Positions 45,693 through 56,150 of a stretch of DNA of 64,000 nucleotides are shown piece by piece. The DNA comes from Diplodia intermedia (Eukaryota; Ascomycota; Dothideomycetes; Botryosphaeriales; Botryosphaeriaceae), in NCBI GenBank assembly GCA_021495925.1, contig JAKEKT010000037.1:186001-250000 (forward strand), written 5' to 3'. Every line of letters starts with the position of its first letter. The stretch's first letter is position 1. The notes below the pieces were generated by a model. That model was not told where the DNA came from and searched no databases. It saw nothing but the letters and a program-made list of their open reading frames with translations. The position numbers and the translations under genes are program-made.

Positions 45693-46628
45693 TTCCGGGG
45701 GAGAGCTCGGCGGTTAACGAGAGAATGGGTCGTGGGCTTGCCGTTGCTGCAGCGTTTCGGCGGCTGCACCCAGCTGCTCGTCCTCAAGGCGCTGTGAGAG
45801 AGCAGCAGCAGGATCACCAGCAGCAGCTGCAGCTCTTATGATGGCGAGCTGAGACGTGCGAGTCGCATTCTAGTCGGTTTGGACACGGCACGAGGGAGCG
45901 CCGGAGGGCGCGTTGCCGCATTCGAGCGCCAGGCCAAGGTACAACCGCGGATTATCCACTGAGGAGGGGCGTCGAGCTGTTGGAGGTGTTGCGTCCGTGT
46001 CGAAAGCGGTATGGCGACCGTGGGAGACGCGGGGGTCAGAGGCGCCCGGCTCCGCAGTGGACCTGGGCACACGTTTCGCCGGGTATTTCTCAGCGCGGAG
46101 CCGTCGAGCTGTATCAGCATACTGCGCGGCACGCCTGCTCCGTGCCTGGAAGCGGTCATGCGGAGCGCGCCTGGCGAAGCCACGAAGCGTCGCTGCGCAT
46201 AAGCTTTGATCGGCAGATGAGTCTGGCGAGTTCTGTGGGGTCCCAGGGCTGAGCTGGCCCTACGACGCCCCGCTCTACCATGGCGGCATTAATGACGTGC
46301 GCAGTAGGCAGGTACCGGAGCACGCCAGCGGACCCTGCTGAAACACTCCGGACACCCGCGGGACGGCTGCTAGCATGCAGTCACGGTCAATTGAGACGCT
46401 GGAGGCAAGGGACACAGGCCGAGTGTGCAGCCTGGATTGCTGGCAAAACTGCTCTAACGGGAAATACAGGGTATCTAGACTCTCAAATCTGTAGCTGATC
46501 CAATCCACCAACCACCAACAACTGTTCATACAAGGCGCCAGGCCCATCAAAGGAAATCATGCGGAACGTGCAGCCTCTAGATCTCCGACGCGTGGCTGTT
46601 CTAATGCGCGTCTGCACATATTGTTCCG
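45693..46628. promoter_or_regulatory. Beta-mannosidase promoter region and 3' flank of thaumatin-like gene
   Basis: 936 nt. The mannosidase promoter lies at its left end (read on the minus strand). I looked for CGG-N11-CCG sites, as expected for a CLR-2-type regulator, and found only CGG-N10-CCG and CGG-N12-CCG spacings. No gene seen. Confidence 0.4.
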
Positions 46629-47870
46629 TTAGAAGAAACATGTGAAGAGAATAGTGTTCATAGTCAACGCGAGCAACAAACCCAGAGCTCCGTGCATATT
46701 GTGCGGCACGTGTCCGGACGATTTCTTCGCGTTTGAATAGGTGGGGTCGCTGGCCAGGATGTTGGTCGAGCGGCCGCCGGGGCAAAAGACGACCTCGAAC
46801 CCGGCGCCAATGGGGATGATGAAAGTGGAAGTTTGATCATCGAACGCTGCAACGTTGGGTTAGTGCTGGTTCCTCGCCTCCCGCCCGGGACCGGCCGTGA
46901 CTTACCATAGCTGTAGGCATCTGGGCAGACTTTCTTGGCAGCGTGCGAGTACTCGCCCGCTGAGCAAGAGCTTGGAGAGTCGTACTTGCCGACGCAGCAG
47001 TCCGACGGCTTGTTCCACTTCGAGCAAGCAGAGTAGCAGGGACTGAACGCGGGACGCTGGATCTTGTCGTCCGGGTAGGGGTAGACACCGTCTCCGGGCT
47101 TGCTTGGCGGGTTTACTTGCAGAACCCAAGGACACCACCTTGAGGCCTGGTCCTCCGTAACTTGCTTGTCGAACGGCAACGGATATGAGCTGTTGGTGCC
47201 GAGGAAGGTCTGAGATGCGCCGTTGTATGGATTGAACGTTGAGGCTGCCAGCTGGCTCGCCGTGCCTTCGCAAGACGGATTGGTCGCGTTTTGCGGGGCC
47301 TTCTCCAAATCCGCGGTTCCCTCAGGATACATGACGATACCCATCGGAAGATTGTAGCCATCCACAAGCGAGATGTCGTAATATGTCTGGCCGTCACCGC
47401 CATCCAAAGTGAATTCGGCCAGAGTCACTGGATTCAAGCCCTATCAATGTAAATTAGCGTGGCACAGCCGGGTGGCAGCATGTTCGAGATCGTACAGAAA
47501 CCGTGCATTCAACCTGGCCATTGCAGTCGCCGGTGCCGCAGGCAGTGGGTCCATCGGCAGGAAAGGTACAGTTGGTGCGTCCCCAGACCCGGCCTTGCCA
47601 GTTCGCCGACACGGTCTGGTTCCTTTGGCCGCCTGTCTTCAGTTCAAAGCCCGTCTTTTCCGGGCCCGTTCCTTCTTGAGTAATGAAAGCCGGATATATA
47701 GTGTCGGGACATTTGTTCGTAACAATAAGCGGCTTGGTTCCGGAGTTGGCTCGACGGACATGGTCGGGCAGCTCGCGCTTCATGTGATGTATGGCGGCCG
47801 AAGAGGGCAGATAGGCCAGTAGCGAGAGATAGAGCGCACAGGCGGCGCCGTGCGATGTCGAGGGTCTCAT
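46629..47870 (-). CDS. Thaumatin-like protein, probably GPI-anchored, 375 aa
   Basis: Exons 47870-47496, 47440-46906 and 46846-46629, with introns of 55 and 59 nt in phase. The first donor could also lie six bases earlier (GTTTCT) without breaking the frame. A signal peptide is visible (ALYLSLLAYLPSSAA). The mature part has the thaumatin/TLP layout: IVTNKCPDTIYPAF, TGPEKTGFELKTGGQRNQTV, GRVWGRTNCTF, then CGTGDCNGQVECTV, PVTLAEFTL and YYDISLVDGYNLP. Cys-rich segments follow (FSPCYSACSKWNKPSDCCVG) and CPDAYSYAFDDQTSTF. The C-terminal 20 residues are hydrophobic (ALGLLLALTMNTILFTCFF) after a small-residue region, which suits a GPI attachment signal. Fungal TLPs bind or cleave beta-glucans; wall-associated action is likely. 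It is divergent from the aminopeptidase gene. Confidence 0.9.
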
Positions 47871-48713
47871 GGCGACGGAGGAATGAAGGCAGGGAATAGG
47901 CGTGACAGGATGGTTTCTCAAGGAGTAGCGGTTGGATTGGAGGGCGAGACGGCAAGACTCCTGGAGATATAAAGGCTGGCTGCAGCAAGCTTGCAGCGGC
48001 AAGAGCAAGCTGCCGTGCTCAAAGCAGGAAACACCAACTCTGCAAGCTCGGCCAACTTGGCACGAGCGTCGGAACGCTGATTCTGTACCGTTTCAGCCTG
48101 CTGTACACCAATCAAACGCCGCGCGGGCAGCGCAGCAGGGCGTGGCGCGGCACATCATCGCCGCAACGGGCGCAATACCAGCGAGACTGAATCGCAGGTC
48201 GAGAAGCGTGGCGAGGACCAGGGAGAGCAGCGGCGTGGAGCAGCATTCTTGCGAGCACGGGGCGCCGGGTGGTGACGTAGCGCCAGATGAAACAGCCAGG
48301 GCCCAGCGCCAGTCGATTGGCTGTCCCGCGTCGCGCGCGTAACGCCGGGGAAGCGCGCATCGAGCGCACCGGCGGAGCTCGCCCTTGCTGGCTTCGAGAA
48401 GGCGGCGCGCTGCGCTGGCCCTAAGCAAGCAGCGCCCAGACAACGTGTGCTGGCGTTGGCACCCCACCGCACGGCAAACTGTGGAGAGAGCCCCCGCAGC
48501 CAGCGCGCAAACGAGAAAGCGAGAGCGATCGCGCAGGCTGGGCTCGAACGAGAGGTGAGGCGGCGCCGGTCAGCGAGAGAGTGCCTCGGAGGCCGGGCCC
48601 GTGCGCCCGCGAGCGCTGCGTTGCCTAGAGCTCTCTGTCCCCTCCCTTTGCCGCCGCATCGCCTCTCCCCTCCGCCTCCAGCAGAGCGCTTCGAACCTCT
48701 GCAGACGCCGGCC
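47871..48713. promoter_or_regulatory. Divergent promoter between thaumatin-like and aminopeptidase genes
   Basis: 843 nt between start codons, GC-rich throughout. CT-rich leader sequence lies immediately before the aminopeptidase start (48630-48700). Long incidental open frames exist on both strands but carry no motif. Confidence 0.45.
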
Positions 48714-51567
48714 ATGGACCACCTGGACCTCTGTCTCCACATCGGAGCTGCCTCGCCGCTGGACAAATACCCAGGTCCGTCTCTGCCCCACGTTCCGTCC
48801 CCACGTGCCCGGCGCTTCTGACCAACAGCCAACCAGCGAAGCAACATGCCCGCCGAGTCGCTGAGTTCCTCGGCGTCGAGAAGGGCTTGATCTACCTTCC
48901 CGGCTCCCCGACTGCCTACCTGGAGGACAGTGATCAGTTTGTCCCCTTCAGGCAGCGCCGCTATTTTTACTATCTCTCCGGGTAAGTCCTCACTCGATCT
49001 ATTGTCGTCCCGGGTTGTTTGCTTGCAACCGCGTGCTATGCTAGTTTCCATGCTAGTCTTGTGTACGGTCCTCCGTGAAAGCAACCTCAAGTAACGTTGG
49101 CACAGGGTCGACGAGGCTGATTGTCACTTGACCTATGACATTCATTCCGACTTCCTTACGCTATATGTCCCAACACCTGGAAGCGCCCGCAAGGTCTACT
49201 ACAATGGCCGTGGCTCCAGTCCAGAGGAAGCCCTGGAGAAGTACGACATTGATGCTGCCGATTACTCATACGCCGTGGCTGGCTATGTGGAATTCTGGAT
49301 GGCACAGCATCCAGGCAACGTCTACATCCTGCATCCTGACCAAGCCGTTGTGCCCGGCCACGACAAATCGCCCCGTGTCAACTACACCAGGCTTCAAGTC
49401 GCCATCGACGGCGCACGCGTGCGCAAGGACCAGCACGAGATCAAGCTCATCCGCAAAGCCAACGAGATTAGCGCCAAGGCCCATGAGAATGTGCTCAGAA
49501 ATATTCTCGCCTTCAAGAATGAGGCTCAAGTGGAAGCCGCCTTTCTTGACACTTGTGTGGCAGCTGACGCCAAGCACCAAGCTTACGAGATCATTGCTGC
49601 GTCCGGAGAAAATGCCTCGACACTGCACTACATCAAGAACGACGAGCCGTTCCAGGATCGCCCGCTTATGTGTCTCGATGCCGGTTGCGAGTGGCAGTGT
49701 TATGCAAGTGATGTGACGAGGACGTTCCCCCTTACTGGCCAGTGGCCGTCCAAGGAGGCCAAAGAAATCTACGATCTTGTGTTGGATATGCAAACCGAGT
49801 GCATCGATGCCATCCGGCCGGGCGCAAGATATTTGGACATCCATTATTTGGCTCATCGCATTCTTATCCTAGGCCTTTTGGAGCTCGGCATCTTCCACAA
49901 CGGCACCCCGCAGGAGATCTTTGATGCTGGAACATCACTAGCCTTTCTCCCTCACGGGCTCGGTCATCACCTGGGACTTGAAGTTCACGATGTGTCTGAT
50001 GTGCCGTTAATGGCGGCCACCTCTGGAAACGTGAGCCCCGTCGTCGATCCGGAAATGTGCAAGGCTCCTGTCCACCCGCATCATCCGGCTCTTGAAGAGG
50101 GTATGGTCGTCACCGTCGAGCCAGGAATGTAAGTTTTCCTTATCTCTTTCTTGGAGTCTTATGGCTGATGCTCCATGCAGCTACTTCAATCGCTATGCCT
50201 TGAATGCGGTCTACCTCTCCAACCCGATTCACTCGAAGTACATCAACAAAAAAGTCCTCTCACGGTATCTCTCCGTTGGCGGTGTGCGCATCGAAGACGA
50301 CATTCTTGTCACGGATGATGGTTATGAAAATCTCACGACGGCTCCGAAAGGGGAGGAGATGTTACGTATCATTCAGGAAGGCTTCAAGGAGACGGGCCAG
50401 AGTGAGAAGAAATCGAAGCAGCCAGATCACGCAACGGGTCAAAGACAGGGCGTCCACCAAGCTCCGTTCGCGGAGTGTCTCAAGAGCAATGGTATCGAAC
50501 GATGGTCGCAGGACGTCAGTGCGGGGCCTCCTGAAAACGTTCTGAAATCACCAGAATCGACAACAGTAAGCCACGCAGTCGAGCTTGAAGGAAGTCAGGC
50601 AGGCTCTCAGACTCCCAGGCGAAGCCGACCGGCGAGTCTTTCGGCCGCTCCCGCTTCCTTCGAGGCTTATGGCTGGCCAGCCCATGAAGAAGCAGTTGCC
50701 GCCGAGCTACCTAGCGAACCAGAGGGAAATGCCGAGCCACAAATGCTGGAAGAAACCCGGGCCAGTCATTGGCGGAAGGTTCCCTCAGCTCTTGCCCGCA
50801 TGGCTTCGACTCAATCCTTATCCAATCGCTCGTTGCCCGAGTACTCCCCGTCTCAAATGTTTCAACGTCCACGACAGGCGCCAATCCCTCCACAAAAACT
50901 TCCCGAACTACCTGCAAAGCCACTAGCCTACCGTCAGAGCATGCCCATCATCATTTCAGGCTCTCAAACTGTCAAGACTTCGCCCAACAAGCCATCGTGT
51001 GCTCCAGCACTTGTCCGACCCAGACCCGGGCCCACACGTTCTGCGACTGAACGGCGTTCAAACAATGTGCAATTCAGAATGTCCGGGAGTGATGTCCCGG
51101 AAACGCTCGCTGAAACCGGTTATAACAGCTCACGAAATGAGCAAAACGGACATCTGGCGCACCGCGCATCGATTGCTATTGGCGAGCAGTACTCTCAGCA
51201 TGCATATCAGCAAGAGTATCAGACCAGGCGTATGGGCGAGCCGATATTCTCTGCACCTCAAGAACAATTTCATCAGCTCAGGCAACAGTCGCAGCAGCAA
51301 ATGCAGCAGAGTCCGGCAGCCGACAACAACAACAGCGTCGATAGGAGTGGCTCACCGTGGAACAATTCCGTTGCTGTTCAGGACTATCAGATGCAACTCA
51401 TGTTGCTGGAGCAGCAGAACAAGCGCCGTCTCTCTATCCACAGGCGGGAGCAGGGTATCGCGAGGCTAGCTGCTCAGGTCGAGAGATACAGGGACATTGC
51501 AACGGCTCCGCCGCCGTCGTCTTCGCCAAGTTCGTACCATACGGCCGGGTTCGACTTGAAGTATTGA
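48714..51567 (+). CDS. M24B Xaa-Pro aminopeptidase (PEPP type) with a ~385-aa C-terminal extension, 871 aa
   Basis: Exons 48714-48774, 48837-48981, 49106-50128 and 50181-51567, with introns of 62 (donor GTCCGT), 124 and 52 nt in phase. Residues 1-480 are a complete prolidase-fold peptidase: an N-terminal creatinase-like part (GSPTAYLEDSDQFVPFRQRR, YFYYLSG), then metal-ligand motifs LDAGCEWQCYASDVTRTFP, HGLGHHLGLEVHD, VVTVEPGIYF and GGVRIEDDILVT. Family members of 450-500 residues normally end soon after DGYENLTTAPKGEEML, which is present near residue 470. Here the frame continues without intron for about 385 residues of Ser/Pro/Gln-rich sequence. It finishes with DYQMQLMLLEQQNKRRLSI, a short motif I recall from the ends of many unrelated filamentous-fungal proteins. 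The core should cleave N-terminal residues before proline; the tail's role is unknown. Confidence 0.9.
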
Positions 51568-52025
51568 GAAAGAGCATCAATTGGGTGTGATATTTTCTTC
51601 GTGTTGCTTCTGTCAGAGCCGGCTTGGGGGAGTCCTTCTTTTGTCCAGTCCTGTTTAGAAGATGAGGGACCGATGAGCTTTTGAATGAACACAGAGTTGA
51701 GGGTGGTGCGCAAGATTGATGGACATAAAGCAAAATAATGAGGTGTGACGATTGCCAAAGGAGTTACTGGGGTCAATCAACGAAACAGACGAAACCGGAA
51801 TTGACTAGCACGATCGTTACCGGTCACAACATAGCTTTGGGTATGCGCAGGACAAAAACCGCTATGGTATCTATACATCACTTTGATCAATGGTAGGATA
51901 ACGTGAAGGGGATCTTCCGAACCCTATCCACTAACTTGGTCAACATCCCCGCAACCACCAATCGCTAGCAACAATCTCTTCAAAAACTAAACAAGATAAA
52001 AAGCAATTTAAACAAGAAACATCTT
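51568..52025. other. Intergenic region
   Basis: 458 nt, AT-richer than the flanks. 3' flank of the aminopeptidase gene and 3' side of the hydrolase relic. No gene seen. Confidence 0.45.
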
Positions 52026-52385
52026 CTACGGCTTCATCGACAGGGACCTACCTGATTCAGAAAGGTTACCGAGCACGAACGAAGTCTGCGCCTGCTGCGT
52101 CGTCGACGCCCCTTCCCCGCTCAAGACGTCCAGATGCCCCTTGCACATGGCCAAATGCATCCTCTTGTCCATCTCCAGTGCCTCGAACCAGCGCCAGCTA
52201 CTCTGCGTGGACCATCACAACCACCACCACCACCACGAGCACCACCACGAGCACCGGCGTCGGCGCCATCAATCGCATCTGCGCATGCGGCTGCCACAAG
52301 GCGATGCGGTAGTACGACTGCAGCGTCGTGCGTTCTTCGGGGCCCGCGAGGAGGGTCAGCGCGTCCGAGTAGCCTTCTCTCGACC
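52026..52385 (-). pseudogene. C-terminal remnant of an alpha/beta hydrolase-like gene
   Basis: Read on the minus strand, one frame gives EGYSDALTLLAGPEERTTLQ, SYYRIALWQPHAQMRLMAPT and PVLVVV. It then runs into a (GTG)n/(GTGCTC)n expansion (52211-52255) and a stop. In a different frame after the expansion the sequence continues FEALEMDKRMHLAMCKGHLD and VLSGEGASTTQQAQTSFVLG, ending at TAG 52028-52026. The pieces fit the end of a dienelactone-hydrolase-like alpha/beta hydrolase: the strand before the catalytic Asp (APTPVLVVV), and the GH-x-D segment carrying the catalytic His. The Asp-bearing stretch appears replaced by the microsatellite. No N-terminal half or nucleophile elbow is present. It is divergent from the polyketide synthase fragment, 180 nt away. 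Confidence 0.5.
52211..52255. repeat. CAC/CCA trinucleotide microsatellite
   Basis: Imperfect CAC repeat (ACCACCACCACCACCACGAG, then a second ACCACCACGAG block) inside the hydrolase remnant. Expansion of this tract probably caused the frame break. Confidence 0.8.
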
Positions 52386-52563
52386 GCTCCCGACCAGGCC
52401 TTTGCTAGATTAGGTAACTCGGTCTTTACTGGGGCATTCACATTAAGAGATGCAACAGGGTCAACATCGAAGGGTACCGCCGCCATCCTTGTCTCTTGCC
52501 TAACCCGCCAATTCATCCGTATATTTCAGCCCGGGCACCTCTCAGTGTCATTCACTCCCGGAG

Positions 52564-52770
52564 ATGGGACGCCACACGCAGGAGCCCGTGGCCATCGTCG
52601 GCATGACATGCCGTCTGCCCGGGGACAGCAATTCTGGGCCTCGAGGGCGCGGGTGTGGTCAGATGGACGGGCAAAGGAGTCGATAGGTTCAAACCGGGCG
52701 ACGGCGCGGCTGTCTTGCGCAAGGGCACTTATCGCAAACAGGATATCGGTCCCAGTTGAGCGGGACTCAT
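52564..52770 (+). pseudogene. N-terminal fragment of a polyketide synthase ketosynthase
   Basis: An ATG at 52564 opens a 40-codon frame reading EPVAIVGMTCRLPGDSNS, the characteristic first block of type I PKS ketosynthase domains (EPIAIVGMGCRLPGG-type). It ends at TAG 52684. In shifted frames a little further on, pieces such as ARVWSDGRAKESI and VDRFKPGDGA resemble the next ketosynthase segment (LWELL.GRS...VP.DRFN). The rest of the gene, including the catalytic Cys region, is absent: within 500 nt the sequence becomes 5S-rRNA-related. The fragment is a relic of a biosynthetic gene, divergent from the hydrolase remnant. Confidence 0.6.
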
Positions 52771-53082
52771 TGCATGTCAGAAGTCTTGTCGTTCAAGGTA
52801 AGTCGAACGTGTACGTATTTCGACCCCCATTCTGGCCTCCGTTAACCGCATCTGCCCGTCGTCGTGCACGAACCTATCGGGACCGGAACAGGGCGGCCGG
52901 TTGTCGTGGTTGTTTCGCACAAACCGCTCCCCATGACGCTAGGCTCGCGCCGATGCCGGCCCTCAGTGAATTGCTGTGGGGAAGCCGATAAGTATTACTC
53001 GTCCCTGCTGTCTCGCTAGTCAAAGGCGACATGAGGCAGTAACACTTCAAGCAGAGCTTTCCGTCCGCTTGTAATTCCTCGT
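52771..53082. other. Spacer between PKS relic and 5S relic
   Basis: No gene. The short piece GAGCTTTCCGTCCGCTTGTA at 53054-53073 resembles the internal 5S block GGGCTTCCCGTCCGCTCAGC with several differences, so it may be a further scrap of 5S sequence. Confidence 0.35.
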
Positions 53083-53141
53083 TATAATCACATTGAACAA
53101 CTTCATCTGTCACGTACGACCATAAGTCGTAGACAATTTCT
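53083..53141 (+). pseudogene. Truncated 5S rRNA gene with retained TATA box
   Basis: CATCTGTCACGTACGACCAT starts at 53105 and AAGTCGTAGA follows. It matches the start of the intact 5S gene 160 nt away (TATCTGTCACGTACGACCAT, then AGGTCGCAGA) with transition-type differences (G to A, C to T). Similarity stops after about 25 nt of 5S sequence. A TATAAT sits 29 nt upstream of the 5S start position, the same spacing as the TATA box of both full copies. It is therefore a broken 5S gene rather than chance similarity. Confidence 0.6.
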
Positions 53142-53270
53142 CTTCGGAATTCCGCTTCTAGGGCAAAGCAGGGTCGCACAATTCGTATCGAGAAAGCAGC
53201 ATTCCAGCCGACACGCAGTCAACAGCCCGTTTACTTGCAGTTATATTTTATTCCTGCAGCAATATCTGTC
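53142..53270 (+). promoter_or_regulatory. Upstream region of 5S rRNA copy 2 with TATA box at -29
   Basis: TATATTTTA at 53242-53250 lies 29 nt before the 5S start. From about 53204 (CCAGCCGACACGCAGTCAAC) to the gene start, the sequence matches the upstream side of copy 1 with few differences. A TATA element near -29 is known to be needed for 5S transcription in Neurospora. Confidence 0.75.
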
Positions 53271-53390
53271 ACGTACGACCATAGGTCGCAGAATATAGGG
53301 CTTCCCGTCCGCTCAGCCGTACTCAAGCTGCGAACCGGCCGATTAGTACTCAAGTGGGTGACCATTGGGGAATCCCGGCTGTTGTACGTT
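53271..53390 (+). rRNA. 5S ribosomal RNA gene (copy 2)
   Basis: 120 nt beginning ACGTACGACCATAGGTCGCA, with GGGCTTCCCGTCCGCTCAGC, CGATTAGTACTCAAGTGGGT, GACCATTGGGGAATCCC and ending GTTGTACGTT. The first nine bases pair with the last nine (one G-T pair), forming helix I. T6 at 53395-53400 is the RNA polymerase III terminator. It is about 96 percent identical to copy 1 at 26950-27069, which lies on the other strand. Confidence 0.95.
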
Positions 53391-53815
53391 TTGCTTTTTT
53401 GGCCGATAAATCCCCACCCCAACACTTGAATCTTAAACTCCCTTCCTTTCTCTCCTCCCTTCTCCCTCCCCCCCCCCCTGCCCCGTTTCTGATTTCTTTT
53501 TCCACTTGCATACCGATGTGTTGCAATATATGTGAGCAGAATAGCTTAGTTAGCGAAGAGCAGGGTATATAGGCGTCCCCCGGGTCACCTCCCCTCCGCT
53601 CCTCATGCCAATACAACACTCCTCACCAAACACCCTCAAAATTGCAACACGATGGTCTCTGTGTGGGTCTCTTCTTCGGAGCTATTTGCGATCGGAAGCC
53701 ACGCCACATAGCTGCACCCATTAATATAGCTGCTGTCGTTGACGTTCCTAAATATCTCTTCTTCCATTTTCAAGAAATATCGAACACATGCTTCAACATT
53801 CCCTACTCTGCAATC
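53391..53815. other. Spacer between 5S copy 2 and HET gene 2
   Basis: Pol III terminator T6 at 53395-53400, then CT-rich sequence with a C10 tract (53469-53478). The 5' leader of the HET gene is probably within 53580-53815. No other gene seen. Confidence 0.5.
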
Positions 53816-56150
53816 ATGTCTACGCCTCCATTTTGCCAAGAGGATGATCGCATCCATTTCACATCCATCCATTTCGCATCACCAAGACGGGTCCTTGATC
53901 CTACAAAAAACATGACTCGGTGGTGGAAGAACTCTGCCGAATCAGTTGCAGCATCGGAATATCCGCGGCCATCAAGCCATACGCCTAAGAGTAACAGCGA
54001 CCTTTGCGAGACTTGCTCGCGCTGCCTAGCATTGGTCGATCTTGAAACACCCCATCTCTTAAAAGAAAGACTGGAGTGGGAATCTGATCAAGACTCTCCG
54101 GAGCAGTACCGCACATGGGAGGGAGACATCTTGCATGAAGGCCAGGCTACCCCCCCAAACTTGCCGGAGCTCTCAGGCCCAATTCAAGCCCGGTGTCGGT
54201 TCTGCCAAGCACTGAAGGAGAAATTCCTGTCCTCGTATGGGCAGCGTGAGTGGTGGGACAAGTCACCTCAAGCACTCCACTTTCGGTTACGGTACCAGTG
54301 GAGTGCAGAACGTTTGGAGGAATATCGGCAAGACGCGAACCACAGGAATAAGTACCCCTATCGACTGTATCTGGACTCTGTGGCTGACAGCGTCAGTCAC
54401 CCTGAGCTAAGGCTTGGGTTCAACCATGCTTTCGAATTCAAGATATCATCACAGAGTAGTACGTCTTCAACCACACCATTCGAGCATAAGGCCCTTGTCT
54501 AATTTCAGTTCTTAAGGAACCTGTAGGAACTGGCTCGGAATCCGCGAGTTTCTAATTTAAGACGGAGACCTCGACTGCGAAAGCAATATAGTCTCAATTA
54601 AGAAGTGGTTGAAGGCCTGCGAAGAGACACATGATTGCCCGCGAACTACGGGCTTAGATCATCTCCCTGCTCGCCTGATGGATTTGAATCCAAGGCCCAC
54701 GGCTGGTGGGACCATCAGACCTGCTCTCATCGATGTCGCAACCCTACCTCTGCGAGCTTCTAGAGACAAGGACCCGCCAAGATATGCCTGTCTTAGCTAT
54801 TGTTGGGGCCCAGATTCGGGGATTTTGAAGACCACTCCGGAGGCACTCAATCGACACAAACAAGAAATCCCCGTGGCAAAAATGCCCCAGGCATTTCTCG
54901 ATGCCATTGGCCTCTGCCGAAAGCTTGACATCAGATACCTCTGGATCGATGCGCTTTGCATCATACAAGAAGATGAGAACAACGAAGACTGGGAGAGGGA
55001 ATCAATGAAAATGGCCGACATCTTCGCGAACTCAACCATCACCTTTGGCGCGGCCGCCACAACCTCGGCCTCTGACTCGTTTCTGAAGCGATGTCCTCAC
55101 CAGTCTGTTGAAGTAAGCTTCCGATCCTCTATCGATCCAACGATTTTCGGAACGTATCACATTTCCCTATCTACGGACTATGATAGGTGGCCAGTCATGC
55201 AAGAGCTGCAGGACTCGAAATGGGATCGTCGCGGATGGGTCTGGCAAGAACAGCTATCAGCAACAAGGCCGGTTGTCTTTGGTAAGAAGATGATACATGT
55301 CAAATGCCACGACAAAATCCTTTCGGAGACTGGAGACGGGCCAGATGATGGACATTTTGGTCATTGGGTCAACACCGTCTTCAGGGCAGACCAAGTGCTA
55401 GATGGTACCTATGGCTGGATGGCTTTGGTAAACGCATACTCGGGGAGAGAACTCACATACCCTCGGGACAGACTGAGCGCCATTGCTGGACTGGCAAGAA
55501 AAATCCGGAAGGCACAGGAAGATGCGGGCCAACCGGTCCAACATCTCGCAGGATTATGGCTATACGATTCCTTACATGATGATATAAGCTGGCGTATCAT
55601 ACGCGACTTTCCCTCATTCGACGACATGGTTGAGGCTTTCAACAACCAAGAGGCCTATATAGCTCCTTCCTGGAGCTGGGCCTCTAGAGACCGAGCCGTG
55701 GACTGTACCAATCCCTGGAATAATGTTACGGCACAGCTTAAAGTACTCGATCATCACGTGGCGGCAGCACATTCGGATCCCATGACACTTGTAAAGCATG
55801 GGGCATCAATCACATTGAGAGCTCCATCTGCTCGTATTCCACACAGGCCCAGCGATGGGGAGACTAGACATTCAGAATGGTACCTGAAATCTCTTACGTC
55901 AGGTGAAGTCACATACCATCTTGACTGGGATCCTCGGATCAGCAAGTATGACGACGGAGACCCCGAGACTCAACTCATTCTTCTATCAACCAGCTGGCGA
56001 AACAACGGTCGGGACCGTAGCGGACTACTGTTGTTACCGGTGAAGAACCACCCTGAAAAGGTGTATTACCGAGTCGGAGCTTTTATGTTCGAAGACATTT
56101 GGTCAGGTTCAGAGTTTGTTTGGGAGCACCGAGACTTCAAGATAATTTGA
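53816..56150 (+). CDS. HET-domain (heterokaryon incompatibility) protein, 743 aa
   Basis: Proposed exons are 53816-54458 and 54562-56150. The 103-nt intron (GTACGT...TTTAAG) restores frame, but its acceptor is a weak AAG. A nearer, better acceptor (TTTCAG, ending at 54508) opens only 15 codons before a stop, so the junction is uncertain. The N-terminal part has paired Cys motifs (CETCSRC, CRFC). The HET domain is intact: YACLSYCWGPDSG (block 1), LDIRYLWIDALCIIQEDENN (block 2) and WDRRGWVWQEQLSATRPVVF (block 3), followed by the usual YPRDRLSAIAGLAR and APSWSWAS segments. Such proteins mediate nonself recognition and cell death after hyphal fusion. It lies beside relic genes and 5S copies; its codon use appears AT-richer than in the housekeeping genes around it. 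Confidence 0.88.

Noticed and set aside
45693..46628. CGG-N11-CCG binding site for the adjacent regulator
   Set aside because: Only N10 and N12 spacings were found by eye, so no site is claimed.
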